DNA from: Desulfobacterales bacterium
GTDB lineage: Bacteria > Desulfobacterota > Desulfobacteria > Desulfobacterales > JADGBH01
Length of the DNA stretch: 41,223 bases
Assembly: GCA_015231595.1 (NCBI GenBank)
Contig: JADGBH010000039.1
Span: 1 to 41,223, forward strand
Reading direction: 5' to 3'
The stretch's first letter is position 1. Every line of letters starts with the position of its first letter. The position numbers were made by a program, and so were the translations under genes. Under the pieces are notes generated by a model that saw only the letters and a program-made list of their open reading frames with translations, had not been told where the DNA came from and did no database searches. Below are positions 8,586 through 17,953 of this stretch, piece by piece.

Positions 8586-10166
8586 ATGATAGCAGAAGAT
8601 GCTACTCGTGCAAAACGTGCTTTTATAAGACATGAACTGCGCACCCCTATTAATGCCATTATTGGCTACAGTGAGATGTTGCTTGAAGATACCGCTGAAC
8701 GTGGAGATGAAGCTTTAAATCTACGAGTTGATCTTAAAAATATTTGCAGCGCAGGCAGAGAACTTCTATCGCTTGTAAATGACACGACTAAGAAGGAATT
8801 TGATTTTGAATCCTTTGGATCTAATTTTCGTCATGCTATACGGACAATGATTAATACAATTGTCGGATATACGGAAATGCTGCTTGAAGACGCTGAAGAT
8901 AGTGGTGAGTCTTTTGCGAGTGATCTTTTAAAAATTCAGACAGCTGGTAAGCAGTTATTCAAATTGATAGAAGAATTTGTAAGAATCGAAAAAATTGAAT
9001 CAGGTAAAGTCTCTTTTGATATTGACTCAAGCTATATTTCGCCTATGGTTCAAAATATAGTAGAATCAATACGTCCGATTAGTGAAGTTATTGAACATAA
9101 GGACGATGCACAGCAAGGTTCTCTTTTGATTGTTGACGATAATGAAATGAATCGTGACCTTCTTTACCGAAATTTAAAACGACAAGGGTATATCGTAGCT
9201 ACTGCTGAAAATGGACGTCAGGCTTTAGATATGCTTTTAATAAAAAGTTTTGATCTTGTGCTTCTTGATCTTATGATGCCTGAAATGAATGGATATCAAG
9301 TTCTACAACATATTAAAGCCAATAGTAATTGGCAAAATATAAGAGTCATAATGCTTTCAGCCTTAGATGAGATAGATGGTGTTGTGAGATGTTTAGAAAT
9401 AGGAGCTGATGATTATTTATCCAAACCTTATAACTCAGCTCTTTTGCATGTTCGCATTGAATCTTCTCTTGAAAGAAAACGTTTGCGGGATAAAGAAGAA
9501 ATGTATCGCAAACAGATAGAGGAATATAATCATCATTTAGAAAGTCGTGTTGAAGAGCAAGTCCAACAGCTCAAAGAAAGTTATGAAAGACTACAAAAAG
9601 CTTTAAATGGAACGGTAATGGCTCTATCATCAGCGGTTGAAAGAAGAGATCCATATACAGCTGGTCATCAGCAGAGGGTAAGTCTGCTTGCTTGCGCCAT
9701 AGCTAAAGAAATGGGACTTCCTGATGATCAGATAGAAGGGATTCGAGTAGCTGGAATACTTCATGATATAGGTAAAATTTCTGTGCCTGCCGAAATTCTT
9801 TGTAAGCCCGGTAAAATATCTGAAGCAGAATTTGGAGTTATTAAAAGTCATGCTGAAACAGGTTATGATATTTTGAAAACTATAGAATTTCCATGGCCAA
9901 TAGCCCAGATAGTGTATCAGCATCAGGAAAGAATGGATGGAACTGGGTACCCGTGTAAATTAGCAGGAGAAAATATTTTGCTTGAAGCAAGGATTATAGG
10001 TGTGGCTGATGTTGTTGAAGCTATGGCTACACATCGTCCTTATCGTGCAGCGTTGGGAATAAATATGGCAATAGAAGAAATTTTGAAAAAAAAGGGAACC
10101 GTTTATGATGCGCCAGTTGTAGATGCTTGTTTAAAACTTTTTTCCCTCAAAAAGTTTAAATTTTAA
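8586..10166 (+). CDS. Double HisKA-like, receiver and HD-GYP c-di-GMP phosphodiesterase
   Basis: A 526-residue protein. Two HisKA-like helical segments come first: residues 8-65 with H16 (RHELRTPIN) and 78-140 with H83 (RHAIRTMIN). Neither is followed by an HATPase domain. A receiver (about 178-292) has D228 in [12 protein letters not shown] coiled coil (295-340) leads to an HD-GYP domain with HDIGK (393-397), the DGTGYP motif (451-456) and the usual GVADVVEAM stretch, so catalytic residues for c-di-GMP hydrolysis are present. Without its own ATPase, the protein may receive phosphate from the upstream hybrid kinase through the histidines or the receiver. The first HisKA segment resembles that of the kinase, suggesting partial duplication. 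Confidence 0.9.
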   Translation: MIAEDATRAKRAFIRHELRTPINAIIGYSEMLLEDTAERGDEALNLRVDLKNICSAGRELLSLVNDTTKKEFDFESFGSNFRHAIRTMINTIVGYTEMLLEDAEDSGESFASDLLKIQTAGKQLFKLIEEFVRIEKIESGKVSFDIDSSYISPMVQNIVESIRPISEVIEHKDDAQQGSLLIVDDNEMNRDLLYRNLKRQGYIVATAENGRQALDMLLIKSFDLVLLDLMMPEMNGYQVLQHIKANSNWQNIRVIMLSALDEIDGVVRCLEIGADDYLSKPYNSALLHVRIESSLERKRLRDKEEMYRKQIEEYNHHLESRVEEQVQQLKESYERLQKALNGTVMALSSAVERRDPYTAGHQQRVSLLACAIAKEMGLPDDQIEGIRVAGILHDIGKISVPAEILCKPGKISEAEFGVIKSHAETGYDILKTIEFPWPIAQIVYQHQERMDGTGYPCKLAGENILLEARIIGVADVVEAMATHRPYRAALGINMAIEEILKKKGTVYDAPVVDACLKLFSLKKFKF

Positions 10167-10174
10167 AAAATATG

Positions 10175-10200
10175 GAAACATGATAAGTGTTTCATCTTTT
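10175..10200 (+). terminator. Weak hairpin with T-rich tail after the H2-sensor operon
   Basis: The arms gaaaca (10175-10180) and tgtttc (10188-10193) form a six-base stem followed by atctttt. It sits between the HD-GYP stop and lptF. The stem is AT-rich and short, so termination may be leaky. Confidence 0.3.
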
Positions 10201-10255
10201 ATCCAAAAAAAAATAATTCTTTTAGATTTATGCGACAAATAGGACAAGTTATCGA

Positions 10256-11422
10256 ATGAAACTGAACTCAATAATAGATAGATATATCCTATCAGAAATA
10301 ATTCCTAGTTTTTTAATTAGCATTTTATTCTTAACTTTTATATTTTTAATGGCTAAAATTCTTCAGATAACAAATTTAATTGTTAATTATAATGTTACGT
10401 TATCATCAGTTTTGTTAATGATTTTGTATACAGTCCCATATTCTCTTGTTTATGTTGTGCCCATGTCCGTAATGACGGCTGTTTTACTTGGTCTTATGAG
10501 ACTTTCCAGCGATAATGAAATTATTGCATTAAAAGCTGGAGGTGTCACTATTTATAGGCTTCTTCCTCCTGTAATGTTTTTTTCAGTGATTGGATGTTGT
10601 TTAACTTTATTTATGTCCGTATATGGTGTTCCTTGGGGCAAATTATCGTTTAAAAGACTGGCAATAGAAATAGCTGCGTCTAATTTTGATATTGGTCTTA
10701 AAGAAAGAACTTTCAATGATAGCTTTAATGATGTCATGCTTTATGTAAGTAAAATTGATACTGATAAATCTTTTAAAGATGTTTTTATCCAAGACCAACG
10801 AACTAAAGGGCTTGTAAGCGTTATTGTTGCTCCCTATGGAGAACTTATAAGTTCAGATAAATTTGTTTATCATTTATCCCTTAAAAACGGAATGATAAGT
10901 TATGTAAACATTGATAAAAAAACAGTTAACTCAATAAAATTTGATGCTTATGAACTGCGCCTTGATTTAAAAAAAGCTGCATCTGGCGGAAATCTCCGTA
11001 AAAAAGATTCAGAAATGTCGTTGAGTGAATTATGGCAATTCATAAAAGAAAATAGTAATCCTAAAAATACTCAATACTACGAAGCACAGATTGAATTACA
11101 TAGAAAATTTTCGATTCCTTTTGCGTGCATTGCATTAACTTTTTTATCAGTACCTTTAGGGATTCCAAATAAATCGGCAAGAAAATCAGTAGGTGTTGGA
11201 TATGCTTTATTTTTCTTTTTATTTTATTTTTTGCTTCTTTCATTAGGAACTGTTTTTGGTGAAACAGGCACTTATCCTCCTATAATTGGTATGTGGATGC
11301 CAAATATAGTCTTGGGAGGTATAGGGGTTTATTTACTTATAAGAACGGCTAAAGAACAACCTTTTCAAATAGATTTTATTTTGGATTTTATAAAAAATAT
11401 TTTTAAATCAAAACGAAAATAG
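10256..11422 (+). CDS. lptF: LPS export permease LptF
   Basis: A 388-residue YjgP/YjgQ-family permease, part of the LptB2FG transporter that pulls lipopolysaccharide from the inner membrane. It has an N-terminal amphipathic start (IIDRYILSEIIPSF), membrane spans near residues 15-40, 55-85 and 100-125, a periplasmic beta-jellyroll-like middle (about 140-260), and three further spans from about 285 to 365. The motif SSDNEIIALKAGGVTIYRLL is typical of the family. lptG starts five bases after its stop, giving the usual LptF-LptG pair. The ATPase lptB is not in this window. Confidence 0.93.
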   Translation: MKLNSIIDRYILSEIIPSFLISILFLTFIFLMAKILQITNLIVNYNVTLSSVLLMILYTVPYSLVYVVPMSVMTAVLLGLMRLSSDNEIIALKAGGVTIYRLLPPVMFFSVIGCCLTLFMSVYGVPWGKLSFKRLAIEIAASNFDIGLKERTFNDSFNDVMLYVSKIDTDKSFKDVFIQDQRTKGLVSVIVAPYGELISSDKFVYHLSLKNGMISYVNIDKKTVNSIKFDAYELRLDLKKAASGGNLRKKDSEMSLSELWQFIKENSNPKNTQYYEAQIELHRKFSIPFACIALTFLSVPLGIPNKSARKSVGVGYALFFFLFYFLLLSLGTVFGETGTYPPIIGMWMPNIVLGGIGVYLLIRTAKEQPFQIDFILDFIKNIFKSKRK

Positions 11423-11426
11423 AATT

Positions 11427-12497
11427 ATGCTTATAATAAATTATTATATCTCAAGACAGGTTATTAAATACTTTTTTGTTGTACTCATCGCGGTAACAAC
11501 TATATATGTTACTGTAGATTTTTTTGAACGAATAGACAACTTAATGAGAGTTGATGTTGGATCTTACCAAGTTTTTATATTTTTTATATCTAAAATTCCT
11601 TTAGTTGTTGTTTTGCTTACCCCTGTTGGCGTTCTCTTGTCTATATTAATTGCACTTGGAATAATGAATAAAAATAATGAAATTATTGCTTTAAAGAGCG
11701 GTGGCGTAAGCATATATGCTTTATTAAAACCAGTATTATCATTAGGATTGATATTTACGTTTTTTATTTTTTTTGTAGCAGAAATAATTGTTCCGATAAC
11801 TATAAGCAAAGCAAATTTTATATGGCAAAATAAAGAAGGAACCGTTGTAGCTTCAAGGGAAAATAATATATGGATAAGGCAAGATAGGCTTATCGCAAAC
11901 ATAAAATACTTTATACCAACCGAAAGAACAGCTTACGGCTTAACTTTAAGCTATTTTGATCATAATTTTAATCTTGTAAGAAGAATAGATGCTAAAAGAG
12001 GAACTTATACGGAAGACAAATGGGTTTTATATGAGGTTTTAGAACAAACCCTAACTAATACAGGTGACTATAATGTTAAAGTTAAACCAATAATGGAAGA
12101 AAAAATTGAGTTACTCCCAGACGATTTAAAGAAGGTCATAAAAAAAACAGAAGAAATGGGATTTTTTGAGCTTAAATCTTATATAAAAAAGGTTCAATCA
12201 GAAGGATACGATGCTAAAATATATAAAGTTGATTTGTATTCCAAAATTTCATTTCCTTTTGTATGCATAATAATGGTTATTGTTGGAACAGGAATCGCTG
12301 TAAAAGATAAAAATAGAAAAAAAAATATGGCATCCAATATCGTTATCGGAATAGGGATAGCATTTTGCTATTGGATTTCCCATAGCTTCTGTATGTCTTT
12401 AGGATATGCCGAAATATTATCCCCTCAAATTGCAGCCTGGGCTACAAATATGATTTTTTTATGTTTCGGAATAATCTTAATTATAAAAGCTGAATAA
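11427..12497 (+). CDS. lptG: LPS export permease LptG
   Basis: A 356-residue partner of LptF with the same plan: N-terminal spans, a periplasmic domain of about 150 residues, and three C-terminal spans. The family loop is MNKNNEIIALKSGGVSIYALL. No clear ribosome site precedes the ATG, so translation is probably coupled to the lptF stop five bases upstream. Identification as LptG rests on position after LptF and on family sequence; separating the two paralogues by sequence alone is less secure. Confidence 0.92.
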   Translation: MLIINYYISRQVIKYFFVVLIAVTTIYVTVDFFERIDNLMRVDVGSYQVFIFFISKIPLVVVLLTPVGVLLSILIALGIMNKNNEIIALKSGGVSIYALLKPVLSLGLIFTFFIFFVAEIIVPITISKANFIWQNKEGTVVASRENNIWIRQDRLIANIKYFIPTERTAYGLTLSYFDHNFNLVRRIDAKRGTYTEDKWVLYEVLEQTLTNTGDYNVKVKPIMEEKIELLPDDLKKVIKKTEEMGFFELKSYIKKVQSEGYDAKIYKVDLYSKISFPFVCIIMVIVGTGIAVKDKNRKKNMASNIVIGIGIAFCYWISHSFCMSLGYAEILSPQIAAWATNMIFLCFGIILIIKAE

Positions 12498-12512
12498 AAA
12501 AGCCCCCCACTC

Positions 12513-14069
12513 ATGCCTGATATATTAAAAAAAATACAGATAGAAATTGATTTAGATTATATAAATGATTGTGAATTTATAAAATCCAAAATATTAAACA
12601 ATATAAATAGAAATCAAAGTTTTAAAATAATAAAAAAATCAATTGATTCACGAAAAAAAACGCCTAAATATGTTTTAACTGTTGAAATATTTGATAAAGA
12701 AATCAAGTTTGAGCGCTCTTATAGTTTTAAATACCAAGATGTATCGTCAAAAAAGAGAGTAATTATAATTGGAGCCGGACCTGCCGGCTATTTTGCCGCT
12801 CTTGAACTTATTGAACTTGGTATTAAACCAATTATAATTGAACGCGGCAAAGATATTAAAAATAGACGTAAAAATATTAAAGATATATATAAACAAGGAC
12901 TAATTAACCCTGATTCTAATTATTGTTTTGGAGAAGGTGGTGCTGGCGCATATTCAGATGGAAAGCTTTTTACCAGATCAACAAAAAGAGGTGATATCAA
13001 TAAATTTCTGAAGCAACTTGTTTTTTTTGGAGCATCAAACGAAATATTAATTGATTCCAACCCCCATATAGGTTCAAATAAACTTCCAAAAATTATTGCA
13101 AATATACGAAATACTATTTTATCCTGCGGAGGAGAAATACATTTTAATTCAAAAGTTAATGGCTTTATAATTAAGAATAATGTTTTAAAGAGTGTATCAA
13201 TTGAAGATAAAGACGAAGTTTATGCAGATGCAGTTATTTTAGCATGTGGACATTCTGCACGGGATATTTTTAATATATTTTTAAAAAATAAGATATTAAT
13301 AGAACCAAAGCCTTTCGCTCTTGGCGTTAGAATTGAACATCCCCAAGAATTAATAGATAAAATTCAATATCATCATTTTCCAAGACATAAAAATCTTCCG
13401 GCAGCGAGCTATCGATTAAACTGTCAAGTAAATGGCCGCGGAGTATATTCTTTTTGTATGTGTCCAGGAGGAATGATTATTCCTGCTTCAACAGCTCCAA
13501 ATGAGTTAGTTTTAAATGGTATGAGCCTTCATAAACGAGCATCATCTTATGCTAATTCCGGCATTGTTACAGAAATAAGATTAGACGATATTGCTCAAAA
13601 TTATCAAAAATATGGGCCTTTAGCTTTTCTTAAATTTCAAGAATCAATCGAAAAAAATATTTTTAATTCAATATCAGATGGCTCGCAAAAAGCCCCTGGC
13701 CAAAGAATAACGGATTTTATAAAAGGAAAGATATCCTCTTCTATCCCTAAATCATCGTATCTGCCTGGAATTAAGTCTTTAAGAATAGATAAATTACTTC
13801 CTGATTTTATAGCATCAAGCTTAAAATCAGCATTTATTGAATTTGATAAAAAGAAAAGAGGATTTATTACAGATGAAGCAATAGTTCTTGCAGTTGAATC
13901 CAGAACAAGTTCTCCTATAAAAATTCCCAGAGATTCTAAAACTTTAATGCACCCTCAAATTAAAAATCTTTTTCCCTGCGGAGAAGGTGCTGGGTATGCT
14001 GGAGGAATATCTTCATCAGCAATGGACGGACAAGTTATTGCGCAAACAATTTTTAATCTTATAAATTAG
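12513..14069 (+). CDS. FAD-dependent dehydrogenase-like protein (COG2509 type)
   Basis: A 518-residue soluble flavoprotein. An N-terminal domain of about 80 residues precedes the dinucleotide fold VIIIGAGPAGYFAALELIELG and the acidic strand end (IIIERG). The signature GEGGAGAYSDGKLFTRSTKRG is characteristic of the uncharacterised FAD-dependent dehydrogenase family COG2509. Further flavin contacts include ILACGHSARDIF and the C-terminal FPCGEGAGYAGGISSSAMDG. The substrate of this family is not established. The gene lies 15 bases after lptG and 10 before rsmG, so it is likely in the same transcript. Confidence 0.85.
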   Translation: MPDILKKIQIEIDLDYINDCEFIKSKILNNINRNQSFKIIKKSIDSRKKTPKYVLTVEIFDKEIKFERSYSFKYQDVSSKKRVIIIGAGPAGYFAALELIELGIKPIIIERGKDIKNRRKNIKDIYKQGLINPDSNYCFGEGGAGAYSDGKLFTRSTKRGDINKFLKQLVFFGASNEILIDSNPHIGSNKLPKIIANIRNTILSCGGEIHFNSKVNGFIIKNNVLKSVSIEDKDEVYADAVILACGHSARDIFNIFLKNKILIEPKPFALGVRIEHPQELIDKIQYHHFPRHKNLPAASYRLNCQVNGRGVYSFCMCPGGMIIPASTAPNELVLNGMSLHKRASSYANSGIVTEIRLDDIAQNYQKYGPLAFLKFQESIEKNIFNSISDGSQKAPGQRITDFIKGKISSSIPKSSYLPGIKSLRIDKLLPDFIASSLKSAFIEFDKKKRGFITDEAIVLAVESRTSSPIKIPRDSKTLMHPQIKNLFPCGEGAGYAGGISSSAMDGQVIAQTIFNLIN

Positions 14070-14079
14070 GTCTATTTAT

Positions 14080-14751
14080 ATGGAAGATTATGAAAGCTGG
14101 AAAAATTTTATATCAACTAATGCTATTAACATGGGAATTAACATTGATGCTTTTATTTTAGAAAAATTTTCAATTTATGCTAAAGAGCTTCTTTTTTGGA
14201 ATACAAAAACTAATCTCACGAGCATTACGTCCCCAATAGAAATAGCTGAAAAACATTTTTTAGATTCAGCAGCATCTTTAAAATATATAAAGCCCAATTC
14301 TCATATCCTTGATATAGGATCAGGAGCTGGATTTCCTGGAGTTGTTCTTAAAATTATGGATCCGTCGTTAAGAGTTACTTTAATTGATTCAACAAGAAAA
14401 AAAATAAATTTTTTAAACCACATTAATAGAGTTTTAAAACTTACTAATATAACAGCTGCGCAGATTAGAATTGAAGATTTTGCTAAAATTGATGCAAATA
14501 AGAATGCTTTTGATGTTGTTATTAGCCGAGCATTTTCTAATATTAATAATTTTTTTTCTTTATCTTTGCCCTTTGTTTCTAATAAAGGCGTAATAATAGC
14601 TATGAAAGGAGCTAAGCTTAATGAAGAGCTGTCTGAAGTAGATATATCTAACATTAAAATAAAAAATTTTGATGTTGATATTTTTCCATATTTTCTGCAT
14701 TATTCGCAATCTAAAAGAAACTTGGCAATATTTAAAAAAAATAAGGAGTAA
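14080..14751 (+). CDS. rsmG: 16S rRNA (guanine-527-N7)-methyltransferase RsmG
   Basis: A 223-residue RsmG (GidB), which methylates N7 of G527 in 16S rRNA using SAM. The SAM site HILDIGSGAGFPGVVLKI, the following LIDSTRKKINFLNHI and the VISRAFSNI strand are characteristic. The N-terminal NTKTNLTSI region is also typical. Length is normal. An OmpA-like gene follows after six bases, with its ribosome site inside the rsmG 3' end. Confidence 0.95.
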   Translation: MEDYESWKNFISTNAINMGINIDAFILEKFSIYAKELLFWNTKTNLTSITSPIEIAEKHFLDSAASLKYIKPNSHILDIGSGAGFPGVVLKIMDPSLRVTLIDSTRKKINFLNHINRVLKLTNITAAQIRIEDFAKIDANKNAFDVVISRAFSNINNFFSLSLPFVSNKGVIIAMKGAKLNEELSEVDISNIKIKNFDVDIFPYFLHYSQSKRNLAIFKKNKE

Positions 14752-14757
14752 AAGTAC

Positions 14758-15345
14758 ATGATGTTAAAAAAATTATTTTTATTTACACTGTTTTTTTTAT
14801 TGATTTCAATTACTATTGGATATGGAGAACCAAAATTTGAAAGCCTTAGTAAAGGAATTGTTGATGCTTTGTCAGATGATGAAGAGGCGACTACACCTTC
14901 TGAATTAAAAACTATTTCAAAAAATGAGCAAAAAAGTCCTAAAAGCGTTAACCTTAAAATCGAATTTGGTTCTAATTCTTCTAAAATACGAAAAGAATCA
15001 ATTACTCTTATAAATGAACTATGTTCTGCACTTAACCATGAAAAACTAAAAAATAAAAAAATTTTAATAAAAGGACATACAGACTCTGACGGTTCTGAAT
15101 CCCTTAACCAAAAATTAAGCGAAGAACGGGCAAAAAAAGTTAAATCATATCTTGAGGAAAAATGTGGAATAACTGCTGAAAGGCTGAAAACATTGGGTAT
15201 AGGAGAAAAAGAGCCTATAGTTCCTAATAATTCCAAAGAAAACAAACAAAAAAATAGAAGAGTTGAAATTCAAGTCGAGTTAGAGCCCGTTATAGAACAA
15301 GCTCATCCGAAAACCGAAGAAAAAGGTTTTAGACCTTTACGATAA
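14758..15345 (+). CDS. OmpA-family peptidoglycan-binding protein
   Basis: A 195-residue exported protein. The N-terminus has two lysines, a hydrophobic core of about 17 residues and a likely signal-peptidase I site near YGEP; no lipobox cysteine is present. The C-terminal OmpA domain (about 65-180) has the leading IEFGSNSSKI strand, KGHTDSDGSESLNQKLSEER and the closing NRRVEIQVE. The aspartate and arginine used to hold diaminopimelate in this family are present. It probably anchors the envelope in the periplasm. AAGGAG lies nine bases before ATG 14758. Confidence 0.9.
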   Translation: MMLKKLFLFTLFFLLISITIGYGEPKFESLSKGIVDALSDDEEATTPSELKTISKNEQKSPKSVNLKIEFGSNSSKIRKESITLINELCSALNHEKLKNKKILIKGHTDSDGSESLNQKLSEERAKKVKSYLEEKCGITAERLKTLGIGEKEPIVPNNSKENKQKNRRVEIQVELEPVIEQAHPKTEEKGFRPLR

Positions 15346-15379
15346 TTGAAAATAAATTATGTAGGTAGGCATAAATTAC

Positions 15380-15841
15380 ATGGTTAGAAAAGCTAAATTA
15401 AAAGACATTAAATCTATACATGGTCTTCTTCAATTTTATGGATATAAAGGAGAACTTTTACCAAGGCCTTTAAGCGAACTTTACGACCATTTACGGGATT
15501 TTTCCGTATTTGAAGATACAAATGAAAATAAGATACTTGGATGCTGTGCTTTACAAATTTGTTGGGATGAACTCGCTGAAGTAAGGTCATTAGCTGTAGA
15601 AAAACAAAACTGGAACAAAGATATAGGTACACATTTAGTCGAATCAATAATAGAAGAAGCAAAAAGCTATAACATATCTAAAGTTTTTACACTTACTTAT
15701 AAACCAGATTTTTTTAAAAGATTTGGTTTTAAGATAGTAGATAGAAAAGAATTGCCTTTAAAAATATGGGGAGGCTGTTTTTTTTGTGTAAAATTTCCTG
15801 ATTGCGATGAAATAGCCATGATGAAAGATATTCGGTTTTGA
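15380..15841 (+). CDS. GNAT N-acetyltransferase, short ArgA-like
   Basis: A 153-residue single-domain GNAT acetyltransferase. The acetyl-CoA-binding region is WNKDIGTHLVESIIEEAK. The C-terminal pattern WGGCFFCVKFPDCDEIAMM resembles the short N-acetylglutamate synthases of several anaerobes, which begin arginine synthesis from glutamate and acetyl-CoA. The substrate is inferred from that resemblance; no arginine gene is adjacent. The stop codon lies in a short sequence that recurs, inverted, upstream of typA. The gene is convergent with selB, with 37 bases between them. Confidence 0.75.
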   Translation: MVRKAKLKDIKSIHGLLQFYGYKGELLPRPLSELYDHLRDFSVFEDTNENKILGCCALQICWDELAEVRSLAVEKQNWNKDIGTHLVESIIEEAKSYNISKVFTLTYKPDFFKRFGFKIVDRKELPLKIWGGCFFCVKFPDCDEIAMMKDIRF

Positions 15842-15878
15842 ACAATTCAAAATCAAAAATGGATTCCTAAATTTTTTT

Positions 15879-17792
15879 TTAAAATACCTTTCTCAATTTT
15901 CTCGTATCTCCGATTCTCATTGTAAGATTTTTAGAATCAAAAAATTCAAGCAACGGAATCATATATTTTCTTGAAATACCTGTCATGTCTTTAAATTGAG
16001 GCATAGTTATTTCGTTATTGGCTTTAAGATAAGAAATTAATTCTTCCTTTAACTTATTGATCGCATTGGTGCTAAAATATAAATCATTTTGTACTTTTAT
16101 TATAGCGCCTTCTTCAATAAGAAGCATTAACACATCTTTAGCCTTAGTAGCATTAATCTTTAAATCATTGACTATGTCTTTAAAATAAGGTGGCGTTAGG
16201 CTGTTTTGTTCGTAGATATTAAGTATTTTTTGTTTTATTTCTGAAAGAGCAGATTCAAGTTTAATGGAATGGGAACATAATTTTACAGATTCTTCTTCCT
16301 GAACTATTCTTTTTTCATTAATAAGTTGATTAATCATTAAATTAAAGAATTTTACCGTAACATTGGAAGGAAGTTTGGATCTAAGTTCTTCCTTGATCAT
16401 GCCTGTTTTTAAAGGATTATCCTTATGAAAAGAGTCAATATAGCTTGCGGCAAGATCTTTTAAATTTATAATGGTTTCTTTATGGAGAAATATTCTATTT
16501 TCTTTATCAATTTGAGTAATCTGTTGTTTAGATAAAAGGTTTTGAGTAATATTATTTAAACTTTTTTCAGAAAGATTAGTCATTATAATTATATCGCTAA
16601 AAGATAATCCGTCATATCCTGAATTTTTGATATGAAAAAGGATAATGTCTGTTAAATCCCCAGATAAGAGAGTTGTAAAACTATCAATTACATCTTGTTT
16701 TAATCGTTTATGTTTTACAGGGATTGGATTTAATATCGTTCCTCCTCCGATTGTAAGAACAGGTGAAAAACCTCTAATTACAAATTTATCGTCTCTTAAG
16801 CAAGTAATAGGCGTATCAAGCCTTACTTGAATAAATACCCTTTCGCCCGGAACTACTTCTTCTTTATCGATTAAAATTATATTGCCTAAAACTTCAATAC
16901 TTCCTGTATGAACTCTAACCCTTGTCCTGTTTTTTAAGTTTTTACCATTGCTTTTAAGATAATCCATTACAGCATCAATCATGTAAGTAGTTTTTAAAGC
17001 ATCAGGAAAAGAAAGAACATCTCCTCTATTTATTGAAGCTTTATCAAGTCCTTGAAAATTTATAGCAGTTCGAGCTCCAGCATAGGCTGTGTCTGAAGTC
17101 TGATGATAAACTTGAATTCCCCTTACTTTAGATGTTATCAGTTGAGGATAAATCATTATAGTATCGCCAACCTTTACTTTGCCAGATATTAAAGTTCCAG
17201 TAATTACAGTACCAAAACCTTTCATTGTAAAAACTCTATCAACCGGAAGCCTAAAAAGTCCATCTGACGAACGTCCCTGAATTGCATCACTTATTTTTTC
17301 AAGATATTCTACAATATCATTTATACCCTGACCAGTTAAAGAGGAAACAGGGAAAATTGGAGCATTTTCTAAAAAACTGTTTTTTGTAAATGCCTTTATA
17401 TCTTCCTTTGCAAGCTCAAGCCATTCTTCGTCAACCATATCTATTTTTGTTAAAGCAATAAACCCGTGTTTTATCCCTAATAAAGAACATATTTCCATGT
17501 GTTCACGGGTTTGAGGCATTACTCCTTCATCTGCCGCTATTATCATTACAACAATGTCAATACCAGTAGCGCCAGCTACCATGTGCTTGATAAATTTCTC
17601 ATGACCCGGAACATCCACAATCCCTATTTGTTTTCCGTTTGGAAGATTAAGATGTGCAAACCCAAGCTCTATTGTTATGCCGCGTAATTTTTCTTCTTTA
17701 AGCCTGTCTGTATCTATACCAGTTAAAGTTTTAACAAGGCTTGTTTTTCCATGGTCAATATGACCAGCTGTTCCAAGAATAATTTGATTCAA
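15879..17792 (-). CDS. selB: Selenocysteine-specific elongation factor SelB
   Basis: A 637-residue SelB, which delivers Sec-tRNA to UGA codons marked by a SECIS element. The G domain has [19 protein letters not shown], the switch [21 protein letters not shown] and ALTKIDM. Beta-barrel domains follow, and the C-terminal third has winged-helix repeats for SECIS binding. The start codon is TTG, supported by an AAGGA site eight bases upstream and the conserved N-terminus. No selA, selC, selD or clear selenoprotein gene appears in the window, so the targets are elsewhere. Confidence 0.95.
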   Translation of the reverse strand: MNQIILGTAGHIDHGKTSLVKTLTGIDTDRLKEEKLRGITIELGFAHLNLPNGKQIGIVDVPGHEKFIKHMVAGATGIDIVVMIIAADEGVMPQTREHMEICSLLGIKHGFIALTKIDMVDEEWLELAKEDIKAFTKNSFLENAPIFPVSSLTGQGINDIVEYLEKISDAIQGRSSDGLFRLPVDRVFTMKGFGTVITGTLISGKVKVGDTIMIYPQLITSKVRGIQVYHQTSDTAYAGARTAINFQGLDKASINRGDVLSFPDALKTTYMIDAVMDYLKSNGKNLKNRTRVRVHTGSIEVLGNIILIDKEEVVPGERVFIQVRLDTPITCLRDDKFVIRGFSPVLTIGGGTILNPIPVKHKRLKQDVIDSFTTLLSGDLTDIILFHIKNSGYDGLSFSDIIIMTNLSEKSLNNITQNLLSKQQITQIDKENRIFLHKETIINLKDLAASYIDSFHKDNPLKTGMIKEELRSKLPSNVTVKFFNLMINQLINEKRIVQEEESVKLCSHSIKLESALSEIKQKILNIYEQNSLTPPYFKDIVNDLKINATKAKDVLMLLIEEGAIIKVQNDLYFSTNAINKLKEELISYLKANNEITMPQFKDMTGISRKYMIPLLEFFDSKNLTMRIGDTRKLRKVF

Positions 17793-17857
17793 AGCTATTT
17801 TCCTTTTTATCGATATTTCTTTAAACTTAGATCAATTTAAAATTTCCGTCAGAATTA

Positions 17858-17944
17858 AAAATGACATACCATTTCTATTTTTAGCTAATAAAATTTATAT
17901 CTCCAATACTTTTAGCCTTAATCAACTGAACTATATGTCATTTT
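17858..17944. repeat. MITE-like repeat, copy A (best preserved)
   Basis: An 87-base element bounded by perfect 11-base inverted termini, aaaatgacata and tatgtcatttt. It contains the family core acttttagccttaatcaactgaa and an accatttctatttttag segment. It lies between the 3' end of the SUMF1 lipoprotein gene and selB. No coding capacity; if mobile, it would need a transposase in trans. Related copies are at 29608, 30633 and, more degenerate, near 31027 and 3075. Confidence 0.7.
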
Positions 17945-17953
17945 ATTCGCAAA

